From the NCBI RefSeq assembly GCF_014472415.1, contig NZ_JACSZV010000040.1, positions 1 to 62,667 on the forward strand: a stretch of DNA of 62,667 bases, read 5' to 3'. Positions within the stretch are counted from its first letter, which is position 1; each line of letters opens with the position of its first letter. The DNA is from Pseudomonas sp. N40(2020) (GTDB lineage Bacteria > Pseudomonadota > Gammaproteobacteria > Pseudomonadales > Pseudomonadaceae). A program made the translations under genes and the position numbers. The notes under the pieces are model-generated. The model was not told the origin of the DNA. It was given only the letters and a program-made list of their open reading frames with translations, and searched no databases. This document shows positions 1 through 8,568 of the stretch, piece by piece.

Positions 1-103
1 CTCCTACATTGGAAAACGGAGATACCCATTTGTTTTTCATCGGCTGTGCAGGCTGGAGTCTTGGGCTGGGGTGAGGGAGTAAATCCAATTGATTCCGCGA
101 ACC

Positions 104-322
104 TCAATTCCCGTCCGCCACCTTGCGCTCAATCTCATCGACCTTGCGCTGCAACTCTTCGGCATCCTGCTCTTTGACACGAGTAGACGACGGCGTGATG
201 ACGTCATCCACTGCCCTTATGTCGTCGTCCCTGTCCTCAAGATCTCGCTCGACTACATTCACCGGTTTGCCGGACGTATCGGTAGGCGGGGCGTTCGGGG
301 TTTTATTGTCGTTGCTGTTCAT
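104..322 (-). CDS. Small acidic hypothetical protein (72 aa)
   Basis: I do not recognise a family. The product is very hydrophilic, rich in Asp, Glu, Arg and Asn, with no signal peptide or membrane segment. The last third (EELQRKVDEIERKV) has heptad spacing and could form a short coiled coil. The start was placed at the internal Met at 322 because ACGGAGGT sits about 6 bases upstream of it; the frame is open nine codons further but with no ribosome site there. It lies alone, transcribed leftward, in the same direction as the symporter gene upstream of it and separated from it by an inverted repeat. Function unknown. Confidence 0.6.
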   Translation of the reverse strand: MNSNDNKTPNAPPTDTSGKPVNVVERDLEDRDDDIRAVDDVITPSSTRVKEQDAEELQRKVDEIERKVADGN

Positions 323-419
323 ATCGTTGACCTCCGTGGGTGTAAACATTGGAGGCAGCGTTGTGGCGAGTGTTCGATTTTTCTACGGATATCGGAATGA
401 ACGGCGCTGAACCATAAAG

Positions 420-466
420 CACCTGCAGGCGCAGCCGAAGTCTGCATTCGACAGCGCCTGCAGGTG
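420..466 (-). terminator. 13-bp inverted repeat after the symporter gene
   Basis: CACCTGCAGGCGC at 420-432 and its exact reverse complement at 454-466 form a 13-bp stem with a 21-base loop. It begins just past the stop codon of the leftward symporter gene. There is no strong T run on the leftward strand (only CTTTATGG), so it may be a weak intrinsic terminator or a messenger-stabilising hairpin. Confidence 0.5.
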
Positions 467-473
467 GACAGCA

Positions 474-2153
474 TCAATCCTTCAGTATGTCGCGATCCTT
501 GGTTTCCGGCAGGAAGAACGTGCCGAGTATCGCCGTCATCACCGCAATCACGATCGGGTACCACAAGCCGTAGTAAATATCCCCGGTGGCCGCGACCATC
601 GCGAACGCCACGGTCGGCAGGAAACCGCCAAACCAGCCGTTGCCGATGTGATAGGGCAGTGACATGGAGGTGTAGCGGATGCGGGTCGGGAACAGTTCGA
701 CCAGCCATGCCGCGATTGGCCCATAAACCATGGTCACGTAGATCACCAGAATGGTCAGCAGGAGCAGCACCATCGGGTAGTTGGTTTTCGCCGGATCGGC
801 TTTTTCCGGGTAACCGGCGTCCTTCAGCGCCGTGCCGAGGCTGGCGGTAAAGGCATCGTTGCGGGTCTTGAAGTCGGCGGCCGGCAGGGCGCTGCCCTCG
901 AAACTCTCGATGACTTTGTCGCCAATGCGCACCTGCGCCACGGTGCCGGGTTCGGCCTCGACGTTTTCATAAGGGATCGCCCGTTTCGCCAGTAACGTTT
1001 TCGCGAGGTCACAGGAACTGGTGAATTTCGCCTTGCCCACCGGATCGAACTGGAACGAACACTGATCGGAATTGGCGATCACCTTGACCGGGTTTTTCTC
1101 CTGGGCGATGAACACGTCGGGGTTCCCGTACTGAGTCAGCGCATGGAAGATCGGAAAGTAGGTCAGCGCGGCCAGAATGCAGCCGACCATGATGATCGGT
1201 TTGCGCCCGATACGGTCGGACAGGCTGCCGAAGATCACGAAGAACGGTGTGCCGATCAGCAGTGAGCCGGCGATCAGCAGGTTGGCGGTTTGCGGGTCGA
1301 TCTTCAGCGTCTGCAGGAGGAAGAACAACGCGTAGAACTGCCCGGTGTACCAGACCACGGCTTGGCCGGCCGTGCCGCCGAGCAACGACATGATCACCAC
1401 TTTGAGGTTGTCCCAGCGGGCGAACGACTCGGTCAGCGGCGCCTTGGACGCCTTGCCTTCGGCCTTCATTTTCTGGAACACCGGCGACTCGCTCAGTTGC
1501 AGGCGGATATACACCGAGACGATCAACAGCAGGATCGACAGCAGAAACGGAATCCGCCAGCCCCAAGCTTCGAACGCTTCGGTACCCAGCGCGGTGCGGC
1601 AGGCCAGGATCACCAGCAGCGAGAGAAACAGACCGAGGGTCGCGGTAGTTTGAATCCATGAAGTGAAGAAACCGCGTCTGCCTGGTGGCGCATGTTCAGC
1701 GACGTAAGTGGCCGCGCCGCCGTACTCACCGCCCAGCGCCAGGCCTTGCAGCAATCGAAGGGTGATGAGGATCACAGGCGCGGCGACACCGATGGTCGCG
1801 TAGCCCGGTAGCAAACCAACGATAGCCGTAGAGACACCCATGATGACGATGGTGATCAGGAACGTGTGTTTGCGCCCGATCATGTCGCCGAGGCGACCAA
1901 ACACGATCGCGCCAAACGGCCGCACGGCGAATCCGGCGGCGAAGGCGAGCAGGGCAAAGATAAACGCCGTGGTCTCGTTGACGCCGGCGAAAAAGTGCTT
2001 GGCGATGATCGCCGCGAGTGAGCCGTAGAGGTAAAAGTCGTACCACTCGAACACCGTGCCAAGGGACGAGGCAAAGATGACCTTGCGCTCCTCCTTGGTG
2101 ATGCCGCCGCTGCGGGGTGGACTGCCTGTGGATGCTGTGTCGATTGTGGCCAT
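474..2153 (-). CDS. MFS metabolite:H+ symporter (MHS family) with a large extracytoplasmic loop
   Basis: A proton-coupled importer of an organic acid or similar solute, in the KgtP/ProP/ShiA branch of the major facilitator superfamily. The N-terminal FEWYDFYLYG motif and the loop-2 signature GRLGDMIGRKHTFL are typical of metabolite:H+ symporters, as is LQGLALGGEYGGAATYVAEH. A second loop motif, GSLSDRIGRKP, marks the start of the C-terminal half. The protein is 559 aa against about 430-450 for the family. The extra length is a hydrophilic stretch at about residues 340-458, between membrane segments, carrying two cysteines about 16 apart that could form a disulfide. The substrate cannot be told from sequence. 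It is monocistronic, with the hairpin at 420-466 downstream. Confidence 0.85.
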   Translation of the reverse strand: MATIDTASTGSPPRSGGITKEERKVIFASSLGTVFEWYDFYLYGSLAAIIAKHFFAGVNETTAFIFALLAFAAGFAVRPFGAIVFGRLGDMIGRKHTFLITIVIMGVSTAIVGLLPGYATIGVAAPVILITLRLLQGLALGGEYGGAATYVAEHAPPGRRGFFTSWIQTTATLGLFLSLLVILACRTALGTEAFEAWGWRIPFLLSILLLIVSVYIRLQLSESPVFQKMKAEGKASKAPLTESFARWDNLKVVIMSLLGGTAGQAVVWYTGQFYALFFLLQTLKIDPQTANLLIAGSLLIGTPFFVIFGSLSDRIGRKPIIMVGCILAALTYFPIFHALTQYGNPDVFIAQEKNPVKVIANSDQCSFQFDPVGKAKFTSSCDLAKTLLAKRAIPYENVEAEPGTVAQVRIGDKVIESFEGSALPAADFKTRNDAFTASLGTALKDAGYPEKADPAKTNYPMVLLLLTILVIYVTMVYGPIAAWLVELFPTRIRYTSMSLPYHIGNGWFGGFLPTVAFAMVAATGDIYYGLWYPIVIAVMTAILGTFFLPETKDRDILKD

Positions 2154-2341
2154 AGGTGTTCTCCGTCGTGCTTATTGTTGTAGGCCGGAGTTCCACATAT
2201 CGCTTACTGCACTCTGGCCTTGTGGCATCTGTCGCCATTGCTGTCGGGTGAAGCGTGCACAGTCTGCCCGCCGCGCATTGGTGCGCGGTTTCCTGAAGCA
2301 TAATCAGCTTTTACTAGATATCCACTCGCCATCATCTGCTT

Positions 2342-3109
2342 TTACGCCTTGACCCAGCGCTGGCGGCTCCACGCACTGAACCAGTCCACCGCAAACACCA
2401 GCGCCAGCATCGCCAGAATCACCGTGCTGGCCTGCGCTTCCTGAAACAGGCTCAGGCTCACATACAACATCTGCCCCAAACCGCCGGCGCCTACGAAGCC
2501 CAGCACACTGGCCATGCGGATATTGTTTTCCCAGCGATACAGCATATAGGCGAGCAGTTGCGGGGCGAGGTTGGGCAGGGTGCCGTAGCAGAAGGCGAGG
2601 ACCGGGTTGCCGCCCTGCAAGCGGATCGCTTCGGCGGGTTGCGCCGGGGTGTTTTCCAGTGCTTCGGCGAACAAGCGGCCCAGCACGCCGGTGGTGTGCA
2701 GGGCGAGGGCGAGGGTGCCGGCGTTCGGGCCGAGGCCGGCGGCGAGCACCATCAATGCAGCCCAGACCAGTTCCGGAATCGCCCGCAGGCCGTTAAGCAG
2801 CAGGCGCGAGGCACTTTGCAGCGGCCAGCCGAAACGCCCGGCGGCGGGCAGGGCGAGAACGATGCCAAACACAGCCGCGAGCAGGGTGCCGAGGGCCGAC
2901 ATGGCCAGGGTTTCCATCGAACCGTGGAAAATCGCCTTCAGGTAACCGGCGCTCAGATCCGGGCTGAGAAAGCGCTGCACATACGCGCCCATCTGCTTGA
3001 GGCTGGTTGCACTGCCAAGTTCGCCGAGGTCGAGGCTCAGATAAGCAAACGAAGCGAAAACCGCCACGCCGATACCCGTGATGAGCAACAGATTGATCAG
3101 GCGATTCAT
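2342..3109 (-). CDS. ABC transporter permease, PhnE type (second permease)
   Basis: Inner-membrane permease of the phosphonate-type (PhnE) family, 255 aa, with about six hydrophobic segments. The EAA loop that contacts the ATPase is visible around residues 165-200 (EALENTPAQPAEAIRLQGG), followed by the GFVGAGGLGQ motif usual in this family. It overlaps the upstream permease by 4 bases and is the last gene of a four-gene leftward operon (binding protein, ATPase, permease, permease). Two different permease genes suggest a heterodimeric channel rather than the PhnE homodimer. The symbol is left blank because the substrate is uncertain. Confidence 0.85.
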   Translation of the reverse strand: MNRLINLLLITGIGVAVFASFAYLSLDLGELGSATSLKQMGAYVQRFLSPDLSAGYLKAIFHGSMETLAMSALGTLLAAVFGIVLALPAAGRFGWPLQSASRLLLNGLRAIPELVWAALMVLAAGLGPNAGTLALALHTTGVLGRLFAEALENTPAQPAEAIRLQGGNPVLAFCYGTLPNLAPQLLAYMLYRWENNIRMASVLGFVGAGGLGQMLYVSLSLFQEAQASTVILAMLALVFAVDWFSAWSRQRWVKA

Positions 3110-3930
3110 GCCAGCCTCCAGCGCAGCAAGCGGCTGAGTTGATCGGCCGCCAGCACCAGTAGCAGGAAGGTCAGCAGAATGCTCGCGACTTCACCGCCGG
3201 CGAACATGCGGATCGACAGGTCGATCTGCTGGCCCAGGCCGCCGGCACCGACAAACCCCATCACTACCGAAGCACGGATTGCACACTCCCAGCGATAGAC
3301 CGTGTACGACAGCAGTTCGGCACCGACATTAGGCAGAATGCCGTAAGCAAAACTCGCCAGCCGGCCGCTGCCCGATTGCAACAAGGCATGGGCCGGACGT
3401 TGGTCGGTGGATTCGAAAATTTCTGCGTAGACCTTGCCGAGCATGCCGCTGTAGGTGATGGCGATTGCCAGCACACCCGCTGCCGGCCCGAGGCCGACCG
3501 CGCGCACAAACAGCAATGCCCAGACGATCTCCGGCACGCTGCGCAGGAAGATCAACACACCGCGAACCGGCCAGCGCAGCAACCGGCCCCAACGGCTTGG
3601 CACGCCACCCCGTGAGGCCGCAGACAGCGACAAGGCGCGACTGGCGAGCAGGCTGGCGGGGACGGCCAACAGCAGCGCCAACGCCATGCCGGCGGTGGCA
3701 ATCGCCAGAGTTTGCAAGGTGGCTTTGAACAACAACTGCAAAAACGCTTCATCGTGTGCCGGCGGCCAGAACTGCGCCACAAACCGGCCCATTTCATTCT
3801 GGCTGTCGGGCAGCAGCACGCCCAGGTTCAGTTCACTGAGCTGGATCCCCGGCCACAACAAGGCAATCGCCACGATTGTCAGCAGCAGTCGCGGCCACGC
3901 AGCGGGGTCGCGTGAATCGGCGTTCAGCAT
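3106..3930 (-). CDS. ABC transporter permease, PhnE type (first permease)
   Basis: Inner-membrane permease, 274 aa, paralogous to the next gene in the operon. It has an N-terminal membrane segment (LLLTIVAIALLWPGIQL), a long extracytoplasmic loop, then the core segments. The EAA region reads EIFESTDQRPAHALLQSGSG and is followed by GFVGAGGLGQQ, which is the same arrangement as in its partner. The start overlaps the end of the ATPase gene by 7 bases, which implies translational coupling. With the 255-aa permease it probably forms the two-subunit pore. Confidence 0.85.
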   Translation of the reverse strand: MLNADSRDPAAWPRLLLTIVAIALLWPGIQLSELNLGVLLPDSQNEMGRFVAQFWPPAHDEAFLQLLFKATLQTLAIATAGMALALLLAVPASLLASRALSLSAASRGGVPSRWGRLLRWPVRGVLIFLRSVPEIVWALLFVRAVGLGPAAGVLAIAITYSGMLGKVYAEIFESTDQRPAHALLQSGSGRLASFAYGILPNVGAELLSYTVYRWECAIRASVVMGFVGAGGLGQQIDLSIRMFAGGEVASILLTFLLLVLAADQLSRLLRWRLA

Positions 3931-4721
3931 CGTGGAATCTGCACAGTCAAAGGCGCTACCGCAGCGGTCGGCGACTGCAGTTGTTCGTTGGCGTACAGCG
4001 CGTCGAGCATCTCGTGGCTGACTTGATCGGAAGGGCTGTCGAACAGAATCTGCCCGTCACGCAAACCGATGATACGTGGGAAGTGCGACAGCGCCAGATC
4101 CACCGCATGCAGGCTCGCCACCAACGTGACGTTGTGTTCGCGGGCGTGGCGCGACAGGATCGACAGCGTGTGACCGGCCATGACCGGGTCCATCGCCGAA
4201 ACCGGTTCGTCGGCCAGCAGAATCTCCGGCGCCTGATACAGCACCCGGGCAATGCCGACACGCTGTAATTGGCCGCCGGACAATTGCTGGCAATGGGCGA
4301 ACAGCTTGTCGGCGAGATCCAGGCGCGCCAACGCCGCGCGAGCGCCGGGCACGTCCAGCGGATGCAACAGATTCAGCAGGCTTTTGCCCAGACTCCACTG
4401 GCCGAGTTTGCCGGCCAACACGGCCGTGACCACGCGCTGACGCGGTGGCAGGGGCGGCGCCTGATGCACCAGGCCGATCCGCGCGCGCAGGCGCTGTCGC
4501 TGCCGGGCGGACAAGTGCCAGGTACGCTCGCCGAGCACTTCAATGTCACCGCTGCTGGGCCGTAGAGCGGTGGCCAGCAGGTTGAGCAAACTCGATTTTC
4601 CGGCCCCGGACGGGCCGATGATGGCGACCTGTTCGCCGACGCCGATCTGCAAGTCGACGCCGCGCAGGGCGTCGACTCCATTGGCGTGGCGCAGGCTGCC
4701 CTGGGTGAGGCGTAAGGTCAT
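3924..4721 (-). CDS. ABC transporter ATP-binding protein, PhnC type
   Basis: Cytoplasmic ATPase of the importer, 265 aa. Walker A GPSGAGKSS is at about residues 36-44, the signature motif LSGGQLQRVGIARVL lies near 148, Walker B ILLADEP follows about 20 residues later, and a switch histidine occurs in ASLHAVD. The length and spacing match PhnC-type ATPases. It overlaps the binding-protein gene by 4 bases and the first permease by 7, so all four genes are translationally coupled. It powers uptake of whatever ligand the downstream-named PhnD-type protein captures. Confidence 0.88.
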   Translation of the reverse strand: MTLRLTQGSLRHANGVDALRGVDLQIGVGEQVAIIGPSGAGKSSLLNLLATALRPSSGDIEVLGERTWHLSARQRQRLRARIGLVHQAPPLPPRQRVVTAVLAGKLGQWSLGKSLLNLLHPLDVPGARAALARLDLADKLFAHCQQLSGGQLQRVGIARVLYQAPEILLADEPVSAMDPVMAGHTLSILSRHAREHNVTLVASLHAVDLALSHFPRIIGLRDGQILFDSPSDQVSHEMLDALYANEQLQSPTAAVAPLTVQIPRC

Positions 4722-5581
4722 TTCAGCAGTTCGGCAGCGCGGGCGGCTTCCTCGATGCCCTTGTAGTTTTCAGGCTTGGTATCGATGAAACGGCTGGCTG
4801 CCTGCAAGTCGAGAATCTTCTTCTGCTCAGGGTTGGCCGGGTCGAGATCAAGGAAGGCTTTTTTGATCTTCGCCGCCAATGCCGGATCGACCGTGCCGCG
4901 CACCGTCCAGTTGTAATCGAAGTAGGTCGGGGTGGTGGCGAAGACTTTCACTTTAGTGGTGTCGACCTTGCCGGCATCTACCAGTTTCTGCCAGACACTG
5001 GCGTTCAGTACGCCGGCATCGACCTTGCCGGCCTGCACCCAGGCGACGGTAGCGTCATGAGCGCCGGAATAAGCGACACGACTGAAATACGCCTCAGGCT
5101 TGATGTTGTCATTTTTCAGCATGAAGTAACGCGGCATCAAACTGCCGGAGGTGGACGATACCGAACCGAAAGCGAAGGTCTTGCCTTTGAGGTCGGCCAG
5201 GCTCTTGACGCTCGGATCAGCAGTGATGAATTTGCTGGTGAACTGCGCGTCCTGCTCACGTTGCACCAGCGGAATCACCGGGGTGGTGGCGTCGGTCTTC
5301 AAACGCGCCTGAACAAAGGTGAAACCGCCCAGCCAGGCCATGTCGAGACGGTCGGTGGCCAGCGCTTCAACCACCGCCGGATAGTCGGCTACCGGAACGA
5401 ACTGCACCTTCATGCCCAATTGCTGTTCCAGATACGCACCCAGTGGCTCGAACTTGCGTAGCAACTCGGTCGGGGCTTCATCGGGAATGGCGCTGACCCG
5501 CAATACATCAGCGGCTTGCGACACCAGCGCAGAAAAGGACAGGACCAGGCCGGCTGTCAGAGCCAGGGTTCGTTTGAGCAT
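4718..5581 (-). CDS. PhnD-type periplasmic binding protein (putative selenate/oxyanion or phosphonate)
   Basis: Secreted solute-binding protein, 287 aa, with a signal peptide ending near residue 23 (SALVSQAAD). The body shows the PhnD/SsuA-like fold signatures: LGAYLEQQLGMKVQ, a DMAWLGGFTFV stretch, and the ligand-loop SVSSTSGSLMP. I recall closely similar Pseudomonas proteins annotated as putative selenate ABC transporter binding proteins. The family as a whole binds phosphonates, phosphite and related oxyanions, so the ligand is inference. It is first in the operon and has its own promoter region of about 170 bases upstream. No phosphonate-degrading or selenium genes are nearby. Confidence 0.8.
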   Translation of the reverse strand: MLKRTLALTAGLVLSFSALVSQAADVLRVSAIPDEAPTELLRKFEPLGAYLEQQLGMKVQFVPVADYPAVVEALATDRLDMAWLGGFTFVQARLKTDATTPVIPLVQREQDAQFTSKFITADPSVKSLADLKGKTFAFGSVSSTSGSLMPRYFMLKNDNIKPEAYFSRVAYSGAHDATVAWVQAGKVDAGVLNASVWQKLVDAGKVDTTKVKVFATTPTYFDYNWTVRGTVDPALAAKIKKAFLDLDPANPEQKKILDLQAASRFIDTKPENYKGIEEAARAAELLK

Positions 5582-5749
5582 GGGAATCTCCGTTTCGTGA
5601 GCGTCAAAATCATTGCGCCTGCATCCGGGCGCAAAGTCAGGTTAGACGAAACGGCGAGGTTATACGCATTCGACGATCCAAAGGCCAGCGTCTGCACGCG
5701 CCGCTTACAAATGAGCACGGCGCGAGCAGCTTGCCCCCACGTTTTAGGG

Positions 5750-6151
5750 TCAGTTGGACTCAGGCACTCTGGCGATCACCTTGATCTCGAAATCGAAACC
5801 GTACAGCCAAGTGACGCCGATGGCGGTGGCCGTCGGATGCGGCGCGTTGCCCCAGAACTCGGAGACGACGATGTTCCAGATCGTCTCGAACTTCGATTGC
5901 GGATCGACGATGAACACGGTGACGTCGACCACATCCTCAAAACTGCTCCCGGCAGCCTCAAGAATCGCATTGAGGTTGTGGAACGCGCGCCGCACCTGGG
6001 TTTCCAGATCGGGCTCGGGCGAGCCGTCCTCGGTGCTACCGACTTGTCCCGAGACAAACAGAAAACCGTTGGACCGCACGGCAGGGGAGTATTGATGACG
6101 TTCGTAAAGCGCTTGGCGTCCAGGTGGAAAAACAACATCGCGCTGAGTCAT
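5750..6151 (-). CDS. RidA/YjgF family protein
   Basis: Small trimeric enzyme-like protein of the RidA superfamily, 133 aa (typical is 125-135). RidA members deaminate reactive enamine/imine intermediates in the cytoplasm. Family features seen are the central FLFVSGQVG stretch, a VRRAFHNLNAILEAAGSS helix and the VVDVTVFIVD strand. The catalytic Arg of archetypal RidA, usually in an IPVRA-type motif, is not clear here, so it may belong to an Rid2-7 subgroup of unknown activity. GGAGA lies upstream of the start. It is divergent from the LysR gene at 6266, which probably regulates it. Confidence 0.85.
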   Translation of the reverse strand: MTQRDVVFPPGRQALYERHQYSPAVRSNGFLFVSGQVGSTEDGSPEPDLETQVRRAFHNLNAILEAAGSSFEDVVDVTVFIVDPQSKFETIWNIVVSEFWGNAPHPTATAIGVTWLYGFDFEIKVIARVPESN

Positions 6152-6265
6152 GGGGTGTCTCCATCAGTGAGTTGATGGAGCAACATTAGGGGTTTGCAGT
6201 GGGGCGATAAACGCGCAATCTTGGCGCTCACTGTTTGCAATATACAAACAATCAGAGGGCGAAAA

Positions 6266-7159
6266 GTGGACCGTTTTGATGCAATGCAGGCCTTCGCCCG
6301 GGTGGTTGAGGCGGGGAGTTTCACCAAAGCCGCCGAAACCCTGCACATGAGCAAGACCACCGTGACCCAGCTCGTCCAGCAATTGGAAGCCAGGTTGCGG
6401 GTCAGATTGCTCAACCGCACCACACGCAAGGTCAACGTCACGGCGGACGGCGCGCTGTATTACGAGCGAGTGATCAAGCTGCTGGCCGACATGGAGGATG
6501 CCGAAACCAGCCTGTCCGGCGCCGCCGCTTTGCCCAGTGGCCGGTTACGCGTGGATGTACCCAGTCCTCTGGCGCGCCATATTCTTGTGCCGGCATTGCC
6601 CGGGTTTCACGCGCGCTACCCGGACATCCAGATCGACATGGGCGTCAGTGATCGTATCGTCGACATCATCGATGAGAACGTCGATTGCGTGGTGCGCGGA
6701 GGTGAACTGCTGGATCAGTCATTGATGGCTCGCAAAGTCGCGGATCTTCCACTGGGTGTGTTTGCCGCGCCTGACTACCTGGCGCGTGCAGGCACACCGC
6801 TGCATCCACAGGAGCTGGAAGATTCACATCATCGCGTCGTTGCTTTCTTATGGGCGCGCACCGGCAAACCCGTGCCGTATGCCTTGCATAACGAGCGTGA
6901 ACGTTTGCAAATCAAGGGCCGTCATGTGCTGGCCGTCGACGACGGTAATGCCTATCTCGCAGCAGGTCTGGCCGGAATGGGAGTGTTATGGCTGCCCAAA
7001 TACATGTCCGATGCGCACGTGGCTCAGGGCGAGTTGGTGCCCTTGTTCGAAGACTGGCAACTGGAACCGATGCCGCTCTACGTGGCGTATCCGCCGAACC
7101 GTCATGTCAGCCGGAAGTTGCGGGTTTTTATTGATTGGATTGTGGAGTTGATGGCGTAG
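6266..7159 (+). CDS. LysR-type transcriptional regulator (CrgA-like branch)
   Basis: DNA-binding regulator of 297 aa. The winged helix-turn-helix occupies residues 1-60 (FDAMQAFARVVEAGSFTKAA, then MSKTTVTQLVQQLE), and the rest is the periplasmic-binding-protein-like effector domain. I start it at the GTG at 6266 because homologues begin VDRFDAMQAF and an AGGGCG site precedes it; the open frame runs 24 codons further upstream without a good ribosome site. It is divergent from the RidA gene across about 115 bases, the usual layout for a LysR regulator and its target. The effector is unknown. Confidence 0.88.
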   Translation: MDRFDAMQAFARVVEAGSFTKAAETLHMSKTTVTQLVQQLEARLRVRLLNRTTRKVNVTADGALYYERVIKLLADMEDAETSLSGAAALPSGRLRVDVPSPLARHILVPALPGFHARYPDIQIDMGVSDRIVDIIDENVDCVVRGGELLDQSLMARKVADLPLGVFAAPDYLARAGTPLHPQELEDSHHRVVAFLWARTGKPVPYALHNERERLQIKGRHVLAVDDGNAYLAAGLAGMGVLWLPKYMSDAHVAQGELVPLFEDWQLEPMPLYVAYPPNRHVSRKLRVFIDWIVELMA

Positions 7160-7246
7160 TGGATCTGGTGCAAGCAGACACCTGCCGCAGGCGCGATTGA
7201 CTCTTCGGCGCTTCAGGCCAACTATCGGCGAATAACAACATGACCG

Positions 7247-8269
7247 ATGGACCAGACCTTGATCGAACGACGCCAATTCAGCGGGGGCATGAAGGGCAAA
7301 AACCTCCGCTATCTGAATGAGCAATCGGCTGACACCCGCTTGACCCGCACCGGTTTTCTGCTGCTCGAACACTTTTCACTGCCGGCCTTCACCCAGGCGC
7401 TGGACACGATCATCACCAGCAACCTGCTCCGTCCGGGCCTGTTCTCTTCGCGTACGTTGGCATTGAGTGACGGCGAGGTGGTCAGTGATCTGGGGCTGGT
7501 CATTCGCCCGGATGCGCGGATTGATCTGGCGGCGTTTCAGGAACTGGATCTGCTGGTGGTGTGCGGTGGTTATCGAACCGAGTTGAAAGCGTCGGATGAG
7601 TTGATCCATCTGTTGCGTGCAGCGGCGGAGCGGGGCGTCAGTCTGGCCGGTTTGTGGAATGGCGCGTGGTTTCTCGGGCGCGCCGGATTGCTTGACGGTT
7701 ACCGCTGCGCGATCCACCCGGAGCATCGTCCGGCGCTCACCGAAATCGCCAAGTCCACCCACGTCAGCAGCGAGCCTTACGTGATCGATCGCGACCGGCT
7801 CACAGCGTCCAGCCCGTCGGGAGCTTTCCACATGGCGCTGGACTGGATCAAAGGCCTGCACGGCAAGGCGCTGGTGGAGGGCGTCGAAGACATTCTGGCG
7901 TTCGAAGAGTCGCGGTATCGGCGGATCAAACCGGATGAAAACATCTGCGTCAGCGCGCCGTTGCGTGAAGTCGTGAAGCTGATGGACGCCAACCTTGAAG
8001 AACCGCTGGAGCTGGAGCAACTGGCGGTCTACGCCGGTCGGTCCCGCCGCCAGTTAGAGCGCCTGTTCAAGGAACAACTGGGCACCACGCCGCAGCGCTA
8101 TTACCTGGAATTGCGCATCACCGAAGCGCGACGGTTGTTGCAACACACCGAGTTGTCGCAAGTGGAAGTGCTGGTGGCGTGCGGGTTCGTTTCGCCGAGC
8201 CACTTCAGCAAGTGCTACAGCTCGTATTTTGGCTATCGACCGTCAAAAGAAAAACGCCTCGTTAAATAA
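7247..8269 (+). CDS. GlxA-family AraC-type regulator (DJ-1/PfpI-like sensor plus HTH)
   Basis: Two-domain regulator, 340 aa. Residues about 30-200 form a DJ-1/PfpI glutamine-amidotransferase-like sensor (LDLLVVCGGYRTEL, GVSLAGLWNGAWFL). The usual nucleophilic Cys of the elbow is replaced by Trp-Asn-Gly, so it is a ligand sensor rather than an enzyme. Residues about 235-335 are an AraC DNA-binding domain with two helix-turn-helix motifs (LEQLAVYAGRSRRQLERLF and VLVACGFVSPSHFSKCY). Relatives in Pseudomonas (GbdR, ArgR, CdhR) control catabolism of quaternary amines and amino acids. The true start may be the Met at 7289, which has GCGGGGGC just upstream. No linked target genes are evident. Confidence 0.87.
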   Translation: MDQTLIERRQFSGGMKGKNLRYLNEQSADTRLTRTGFLLLEHFSLPAFTQALDTIITSNLLRPGLFSSRTLALSDGEVVSDLGLVIRPDARIDLAAFQELDLLVVCGGYRTELKASDELIHLLRAAAERGVSLAGLWNGAWFLGRAGLLDGYRCAIHPEHRPALTEIAKSTHVSSEPYVIDRDRLTASSPSGAFHMALDWIKGLHGKALVEGVEDILAFEESRYRRIKPDENICVSAPLREVVKLMDANLEEPLELEQLAVYAGRSRRQLERLFKEQLGTTPQRYYLELRITEARRLLQHTELSQVEVLVACGFVSPSHFSKCYSSYFGYRPSKEKRLVK

Positions 8270-8343
8270 CTCAAACCGTCCATTCACTCGAATTCAACGC
8301 GGTTTCACACGTCGGCGTACCTCTCCCATTCAACTCGGTCAGT

Positions 8344-8380
8344 CCCCTCTCCCTACGGGAGAGGGCTAGGGTGAGGGTAA
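8344..8380. repeat. Pyrimidine/purine palindromic repeat (CCCTCTCCC-TAC-GGGAGAGGG)
   Basis: A 9-bp perfect stem with a three-base loop is followed by CTAGGGTGAGGGT. I recognise this as a dispersed intergenic element of Pseudomonas genomes. It sits between the GlxA-type regulator and the toxin gene. It could end transcription of the regulator, though no T run follows. The rest of the 300-base gap holds nothing else I can name, and I saw no LexA-type CTG-N10-CAG box ahead of the toxin. Confidence 0.6.
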
Positions 8381-8568
8381 TCTTGAAAATGATCCGCATC
8401 ACTGAACCCCGCCGTTTTCTCCAGTACACCAGCCTGTCACAGGTAGTACGCTCGTGGATTCGTCCCTCCGAGCCGTTGAAGATGGCGTCAAAGTGCCACC
8501 GATTGTCACTCTAAACCCCACCTGTCACCCTGCGCCTCGTTCAAAGGATCAGGACAAGGAATCAAGGA

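Noticed and set aside
8460..8568. SOS (LexA) control of the pyocin-like gene
   Set aside because: I looked for CTG-N10-CAG with an AT-rich centre and found none in the gap before the toxin.
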